Shown piece after piece: positions 6,081 to 9,444 of a stretch of DNA of 9,444 nucleotides. The DNA comes from Methanobacteriota archaeon (GTDB taxonomy: Archaea; Hydrothermarchaeota; Hydrothermarchaeia; Hydrothermarchaeales; SZUA-236), in NCBI GenBank assembly GCA_003695745.1, contig RFHW01000041.1, positions 1-9,444 on the forward strand, written 5' to 3'. The notes under the pieces were generated by a model. That model searched no databases and was not told the DNA's origin. It saw only the letters and a list, made by a program, of their open reading frames with translations. Numbering within the stretch: position 1 is the first letter of the stretch; each line of letters starts with the position of its first letter. The position numbers and the translations under genes were made by a program.

Positions 6081-6931
6081 CCCCTGTATATGGCGAGGGC
6101 CTTGAAGAGCAGCTTCGCCGCCAGAACACGTGTGTAGAGGTCGTAGACCGGGGAGACCTCGCAGAGATCAGCCCCCAGGAGCCTGCTACCCCTAAGGAAG
6201 CGGAAGGCCTTCACCGCATCCCGATAGGATATGCCTCCCGGCTCAGGGTTGCACACCCCCGGCGCCTCCCCCGGGTCCACAACATCGAGGTCGATGGAGA
6301 GATAGACCTCCCGCCCCTCAACGTGCTCCGCTATCTGCCGGCACGCCTCCTCAATATCCTCATGGAACTGGGAGGCAGCTATGTACCTGAGACCATCCTT
6401 CTCAGCGGCATCCAGCTCCTCCTTTGAGGCGCTTCTAACACCCGCCACAAGGATGTTCCCTGCTCCAACGAGCTCTGCAAGCCTCCTTGTAGAGGCGGCG
6501 TGGGAAAAGCGGTTCCCTATGTAGTCCTCCCTGTAGTCGAGATGGGCGTCGAATATGATGTAGGCGGCCTTTTTCTCCAGGGCCCTGGCCGCAAAATAGG
6601 TGATGGTGTGCTCGCCGCCGAGACAGAGGGGGGTCACGCCTCTTTCCAACACCTCTCTCACGGCCTCTGCCGCCCTCTTTGCGGTTTCATCAAAATCCCC
6701 CTGGGACACCTCCACATCCCCCACGTCGCATATCCTGAGGGAAAGGAGGTCAAAGCCCTCCTCCATATCATAGTCTTCCAGGTCCCTGGACGCCTCTCTT
6801 ATGGCCCCCGGACCTAATCTGGAGCCTGTGCGGTAGGATTCGCTTGAGTCATAGGGAATCCCGATAACAGCGAACTCCGCCTCATCGAGGGTGAGCTCTC
6901 TTCGCCCGAAGGTCTGGGGAACAGTGTGCAT
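6077..6931 (-). CDS. speB: Agmatinase (ureohydrolase family)
   Basis: This 284-residue cytosolic enzyme hydrolyses agmatine, or a related aminopropylagmatine, to a polyamine plus urea. The binuclear manganese site of the arginase/agmatinase fold is complete: GGEHT (His108), DAHLD (Asp128, His130, Asp132) and SIDLDVVDPGEAPG (Asp214, Asp216), with FSHAA (His144) and ADLCEVSPVYD (Glu258) also in place. GGEH instead of GGDH is common in archaeal members. The ATG at 6931 overlaps the aIF5A TGA by one base (TGATG), so the pair is translationally coupled. The pairing makes metabolic sense because polyamines supply the aminobutyl group that modifies aIF5A. Whether the preferred substrate is agmatine or N1-aminopropylagmatine cannot be read from the sequence. 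Confidence 0.92.
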   Translation of the reverse strand: MHTVPQTFGRRELTLDEAEFAVIGIPYDSSESYRTGSRLGPGAIREASRDLEDYDMEEGFDLLSLRICDVGDVEVSQGDFDETAKRAAEAVREVLERGVTPLCLGGEHTITYFAARALEKKAAYIIFDAHLDYREDYIGNRFSHAASTRRLAELVGAGNILVAGVRSASKEELDAAEKDGLRYIAASQFHEDIEEACRQIAEHVEGREVYLSIDLDVVDPGEAPGVCNPEPGGISYRDAVKAFRFLRGSRLLGADLCEVSPVYDLYTRVLAAKLLFKALAIYRG

Positions 6932-7326
6932 CAGCCCCCTCTGACACGCACGATCTTCCTTCTGCCCATTGTCTGGATATATTCCACTTCCGCCCCTTCC
7001 ACAGGCGTGCCTTCAAGGTCATCGGGTATGGTGGCCTCAAAGGACTCATAGGTCTCCATGTCCATGAGCCCCAGGGTGTTGCCGTGCATATGTGTGATCT
7101 GGGCGATCTTGCGCTCTATGATGGGCGTCTCCACCTTGGCGCTCACAGGCTTCACCAAACTGCGTCTCTGGTTGTCCAGTATGCCCATGCCTTCGACACG
7201 GGCCTTCATGGACCCGTGCTTGCCTGTCTTTGCCGTCTGGTAGCTCACTATACGGCAGGGCTCGCCGTCCAAGACGATGTAGCTTCCCACTTTGAGTGTT
7301 CTGAGCTCGACCTGTTTCGTTGCCAA
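6931..7326 (-). CDS. eif5A: Translation factor aIF5A (hypusine-containing), TTG start
   Basis: This archaeal/eukaryotic homologue of EF-P helps ribosomes through difficult peptide bonds and is modified on one lysine to hypusine or deoxyhypusine. The N-terminal SH3-like domain has VELRTLKVGSYIVLDGEPCRI and the modification loop KTGKHGSMKARV, with the target Lys36 counted from TTG. The C-terminal OB domain runs from about residue 70 (QITHMHGNTLGLMD and so on). I prefer the TTG start at 7326 (131 residues, the normal archaeal length, MATKQVEL-like). AGGTG lies six bases upstream of it. The ATG at 7362 sits inside the TATA box and the one at 7392 lies upstream of the box, so both would probably fall outside the transcript. 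First gene of the aIF5A-agmatinase operon. Confidence 0.93.
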   Translation of the reverse strand: MATKQVELRTLKVGSYIVLDGEPCRIVSYQTAKTGKHGSMKARVEGMGILDNQRRSLVKPVSAKVETPIIERKIAQITHMHGNTLGLMDMETYESFEATIPDDLEGTPVEGAEVEYIQTMGRRKIVRVRGG

Positions 7327-7359
7327 AATAACCACCTGCAGCCTTGAGAACGACCTTGA

Positions 7360-7377
7360 CATATATAAAATTTCCTT
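7360..7377 (-). promoter_or_regulatory. BRE/TATA promoter of aIF5A-speB
   Basis: AAGGAAATTTTATATATG on the minus strand (7377 to 7360) combines a purine-rich BRE with a strong TATA box. The expected transcription start near 7340 leaves a leader of about 14 nt with AGGTGGT before the TTG at 7326. A small GC-rich inverted repeat, GGGC-5 nt-GCCC (7378-7390), abuts it upstream. Confidence 0.65.
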
Positions 7378-7392
7378 GGGCCCGCTGCCCAT

Positions 7393-7630
7393 GTTTCAGA
7401 CGCACCCCCATGCCATCAAGATCAAAAACGTTGAACGATTTCCAGAGCCGATTGACCCTTATCAACTAAACTCAAAGCGATTCACACCTCCCCAATCCTT
7501 CTACTATATCCGCCGTGACTTCGGCCAAAATAGAAAGCCCCTGATAACGAGCTTTATGAAATAATCCTTAGATAAACCTCTGCAGCCGTTTGATTGAGTC
7601 ATCTTTTTATTCCTTGCCGGAAGGATGACC
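7393..7630. other. Boundary region without a convincing gene
   Basis: Between the aIF5A promoter and the promoter of the ATPase pair I see no tRNA, CRISPR, transposon end or gene with a credible start. An open frame on the plus strand (to 7564) lacks a ribosome binding site and shows no family motif I can defend. Base composition shifts here from GC-balanced to AT-rich. The only structure found is the inverted repeat listed at 7598-7629. This is the junction between core sequence and the AT-rich accessory segment. Confidence 0.5.
7598..7629. repeat. Inverted repeat GTCATC / GATGAC
   Basis: The arms 7598-7603 and 7624-7629 are perfect 6-bp inverse complements. A nested CCTT-5 nt-AAGG (7612-7624) could form an inner stem, though its last G competes with the outer arm. 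The element lies directly upstream of the BRE at 7631. It may be an operator half-site pair or chance. Confidence 0.35.
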
Positions 7631-7645
7631 GAAACTTTTAAATAG
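7631..7645 (+). promoter_or_regulatory. BRE/TATA promoter of the two-ATPase unit
   Basis: GAAAC followed by TTTTAAATAG is a canonical archaeal BRE/TATA. Transcription would begin near 7665, giving a leader of about 35 nt. A second possible TATA, TATAAAT at 7669-7675, would give a leaderless transcript at the ATG 7700, which fits the lack of a Shine-Dalgarno sequence there. The sequence alone does not choose between them. Confidence 0.55.
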
Positions 7646-7662
7646 GATATGCTACATTCTTA

Positions 7663-7687
7663 TAGCAATATAAATTAGTAGCAATAT
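7663..7687 (+). repeat. Direct repeat TAGCAATAT x2 in the promoter (possible operator)
   Basis: TAGCAATAT occurs at 7663-7671 and again at 7679-7687, 16 bp apart start to start. The copies flank the possible second TATA and cover the transcription start expected from the upstream box, the position expected for a repressor site. No autoregulator DNA-binding domain is proven in the downstream genes. Confidence 0.45.
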
Positions 7688-7699
7688 GGCACTATATCA

Positions 7700-8842
7700 A
7701 TGATAAACATATCAACCCCTGCGGAAGGTGATGATTTTTTTGATAGAGAAGAGGACATAAAACATATTAAAGAGCTTCTCCAAAACGGAAATAATGTTCT
7801 CTTACTCTCCCCCAGGAAATTCGGAAAGTCCTCGATCCTTAGAAGAATCTCACTGGAATCCAGTGAAATAATCTACATAGACCTCCAGACAGTGAGAACC
7901 TTTGAAGGCTTTTTCTCTTACTGGCTCTATTATGCCGGGACAAAGGGGATTATAAAAAAGATAACAGAAAAATTTTCTGACATCAAGGAGGTATTAGAAA
8001 GGATAGAAAAATTCTCAATAAGTGTGGAGGGTGCTTCTGTCGAATTACTTCCACGCATCAAAAACTGGCAGGACTGGACAGACCGCCTCGTAAAGGAGCT
8101 CGATAAAATAGAAAACGTCGTAATAATATTTGATGAATTTCCTGATATGATTGAGAACTTTATTGATAACTACACTAAAAAAGAGGTGAGAGACTTCCTT
8201 AGATGGTTTTCAGGGATTACGGAGAAATATCCGAAAATATGTTACATTATATGCGGATCAGTCTGCCTAGATTTTGTTGTCAGGGAACTGAAATTTCCTC
8301 GTGCCTTCATGAACTTTAAACGCTATGAACTTGAAATGATGTCAAGCGAAAAAGCAGCTGAACTGTTCGAAAAGAAACTTGTTGAAGCTGGGCTAAAACC
8401 TACCGCAGAGGCCACAAAGAGGATGCTTGATATTGTTGACCCGATACCCTGGTTTATTTTGCTCTTGGCTTATGACATTTACAGCAACAGGGCACATTTG
8501 TCAGAACAACGGGTAAAGAAAGGAGATATTGACCGCGCATATCGAAATATTTTAGGCTATAGAGAATTCAATTATTACCTCCACAGGCTGGAAAAATATT
8601 CCAGAGAGCATTATGATGTCGGTAAGAAACTATTATACGAGCTCTCCAAAGATGAATGTCTGAGCAGTGAAGAGCTTTGGGGACCATACCAATACGTTAC
8701 AGATGGCGGTAACGAGGATTCTTTTTTTCATCTGCTTGCAGATTTAGAGAATGATTTTTATATCAAATACGACGAGGAAAGAGGCGGCTACAGGTTTTAT
8801 TCTAAGGTCCTCCGTGATTGGTGGGGAAAATTATTCCGGTGA
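7700..8842 (+). CDS. AAA/STAND-type archaeal ATPase (ATPase_2-like)
   Basis: This 380-residue P-loop ATPase resembles the archaeal-rich ATPase_2 (PF01637)/MNS-type family, whose members mostly have unknown roles and are often found in mobile or accessory regions. FFDREEDIKHIKELL (residues 13-27) precedes a Walker A of the form SPRKFGKSS (37-45), with Ser at the usual first Gly. Walker B is VVIIFDEFPDM (140-150, Asp145-Glu146), and a sensor-1-like YIICGS lies at 182-187. A helical lid (210-290) and a C-terminal part (300-380) that could be a winged helix follow. There is no signal or membrane segment. The gene is AT-rich and uses ATA, TTA, AAA and AGA codons unlike its neighbours, which suggests acquisition from elsewhere. 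It lies 7 nt from the next ATPase. The ATG at 7700 has no Shine-Dalgarno sequence. The molecular function is unknown beyond nucleotide binding. Confidence 0.85.
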   Translation: MINISTPAEGDDFFDREEDIKHIKELLQNGNNVLLLSPRKFGKSSILRRISLESSEIIYIDLQTVRTFEGFFSYWLYYAGTKGIIKKITEKFSDIKEVLERIEKFSISVEGASVELLPRIKNWQDWTDRLVKELDKIENVVIIFDEFPDMIENFIDNYTKKEVRDFLRWFSGITEKYPKICYIICGSVCLDFVVRELKFPRAFMNFKRYELEMMSSEKAAELFEKKLVEAGLKPTAEATKRMLDIVDPIPWFILLLAYDIYSNRAHLSEQRVKKGDIDRAYRNILGYREFNYYLHRLEKYSREHYDVGKKLLYELSKDECLSSEELWGPYQYVTDGGNEDSFFHLLADLENDFYIKYDEERGGYRFYSKVLRDWWGKLFR

Positions 8843-8843
8843 T
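8838..8843 (+). promoter_or_regulatory. Shine-Dalgarno GGTGAT overlapping the upstream stop codon
   Basis: GGTGAT, a six-base match to the anti-SD of archaeal 16S rRNA, contains the TGA stop of the first ATPase and ends six bases before the ATG at 8850. It fixes the start of the second ATPase and indicates translational coupling. Confidence 0.75.
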
Positions 8844-8849
8844 AAGACG

Positions 8850-9444
8850 ATGGCAGAGTTTCTATTATTTAATCCGGCCAAAATGGAAAAAGAGGACCTT
8901 TATTTTTATTTCACAGGGAGGGAGAAGATCTTAAGGGACGTATTAAATGATCTTGTCCAATTTAAAAGCCGCCAGCACTACCTTATAATCGGCTCCAGAG
9001 GCATGGGGAAAACCTATCTCCTAGTCCTAATCGAAAATAAAGTAAAAGATAAGCCAGAACTTTCTAAGAATTATATCCCCATCCCCCTGCTGGAGGAACA
9101 GTTTTTCATCACTGGTATGGAGGACCTTTTATATTGGATTCTAAAAACTTACAATGAAAAAGGGGGAGGCGAGGTAGAATTAAAAGAAAGGGGAGAAGAA
9201 ACTTATGAAACGCTCTACGAAAAGGTGGCTCAAGTTAGGAGGATGGGTAAAAGATTTCTCGTGCTTTTTGACAATTTTGACAGGTTTGTAAAGGCTTTCC
9301 CCGATAAAGAACTTGAGATGAAAAAACTCAGAAGACTTTTGATAACCGAAGATTTTATGACGTTTGTTGCTGCAGCCCCATCATTTTTTGAAGAGCTTGA
9401 AAGATATGAGAAGCCACTTTATCGCCACTTTGCTCCAATATACC
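8850..9444 (+). CDS. Second P-loop ATPase, N-terminal part (cut by window edge)
   Basis: An open frame of 198 codons runs from the ATG at 8850 to the window end without a stop. It encodes a second AAA-type ATPase that does not look like a duplicate of the first. NPAKMEKEDLYFYFTGREKIL (residues 8-28) precedes QHYLIIGSRGMGKTYLL with Walker A GSRGMGKT (48-55). Walker B is FLVLFDNFDRF (136-146), where the usual catalytic Glu after Asp141 is Asn142. A sensor-1-like TFVAAAPSFFEE lies at 171-182. The block 'fTGRE..L...L......QHYLIIG.RGMGKT' is shared with uncharacterised prokaryotic ATPases. The C-terminal domain, which would tell most about function, is outside the window. The gene is AT-rich like its partner and presumably in the same transcript. 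Confidence 0.85.
   Translation, partial: MAEFLLFNPAKMEKEDLYFYFTGREKILRDVLNDLVQFKSRQHYLIIGSRGMGKTYLLVLIENKVKDKPELSKNYIPIPLLEEQFFITGMEDLLYWILKTYNEKGGGEVELKERGEETYETLYEKVAQVRRMGKRFLVLFDNFDRFVKAFPDKELEMKKLRRLLITEDFMTFVAAAPSFFEELERYEKPLYRHFAPIY

Noticed and set aside
7046..7465. Minus-strand open frame overlapping aIF5A in another frame
   Set aside because: Its sequence is the shifted reading of aIF5A and its promoter, with no family resemblance.
7292..7564. Plus-strand open frame of about 90 codons ending just before the AT-rich segment
   Set aside because: It starts inside aIF5A on the opposite strand, has no ribosome binding site, crosses the aIF5A promoter and shows no motif I can defend. 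A faint likeness of its end to redox-enzyme sequence was too weak to report.
7393..7699. tRNA gene or attachment site at the core/accessory junction
   Set aside because: I looked for a T-loop GGTTC-like motif, acceptor pairing and flanking direct repeats on both strands and found none.
1..9444. CRISPR arrays, insertion sequences and transposase genes
   Set aside because: No regularly spaced repeats, terminal inverted repeats with target duplications, or transposase motifs were seen.

Overview
The window reads as archaeal chromosome, most likely Euryarchaeota related to methanogens or to anaerobic methane/alkane oxidisers. The support is eS1 (S3Ae), hypusine-type aIF5A, an archaeal-type serine hydroxymethyltransferase, archaeal SepF, a ZPR1-family protein, a single-domain KaiC-like ATPase, an FmdE-family protein and, most tellingly, the rare zinc-dependent type-2 seryl-tRNA synthetase known mainly from methanogens. 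TATA/BRE-type promoters, leaderless-looking starts and GGTGAT-like ribosome binding sites agree. The genus cannot be fixed from this sequence alone.

Layout. Bases 1-1029 (minus) hold pyrF followed by the N-terminal part of glyA, joined by an ATGA overlap and cut by the window edge. A divergent control region (1030-1165) leads into a plus-strand cluster fmdE - sepF - zpr1-like (1166-2603). Convergent to it lies eS1 (2600-3187, minus) with its own TATA box directly behind the end of serS. The minus-strand pair 4807-5286 (unknown helical protein) and serS (3264-4790) looks like one operon. It shares a short A/T-rich divergent region with the KaiC-like gene (5370-6080, plus). Convergent with that gene is the aIF5A - agmatinase operon (6077-7326, minus), whose products meet in polyamine/hypusine metabolism.

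About 370 bases after 7326 form a boundary: they hold the aIF5A promoter, a stretch with no convincing gene, and the promoter of the next unit. From about 7560 the base composition drops sharply (bases 8101-8160 have 16 G+C of 60, bases 5881-5940 have 34 of 60). This AT-rich accessory segment carries two tandem P-loop ATPases of different families. The second overruns the window end. Their coupling is tight (7 nt, with the stop codon inside the next Shine-Dalgarno sequence), and the upstream region contains a canonical BRE/TATA, a 9-bp direct repeat and an inverted repeat.

The main candidates for a second look are this two-ATPase module and its promoter, the zinc-finger-less ZPR1 protein beside sepF and fmdE, and the unknown protein coupled to serS. 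Most of the window is otherwise ordinary, densely packed housekeeping sequence.
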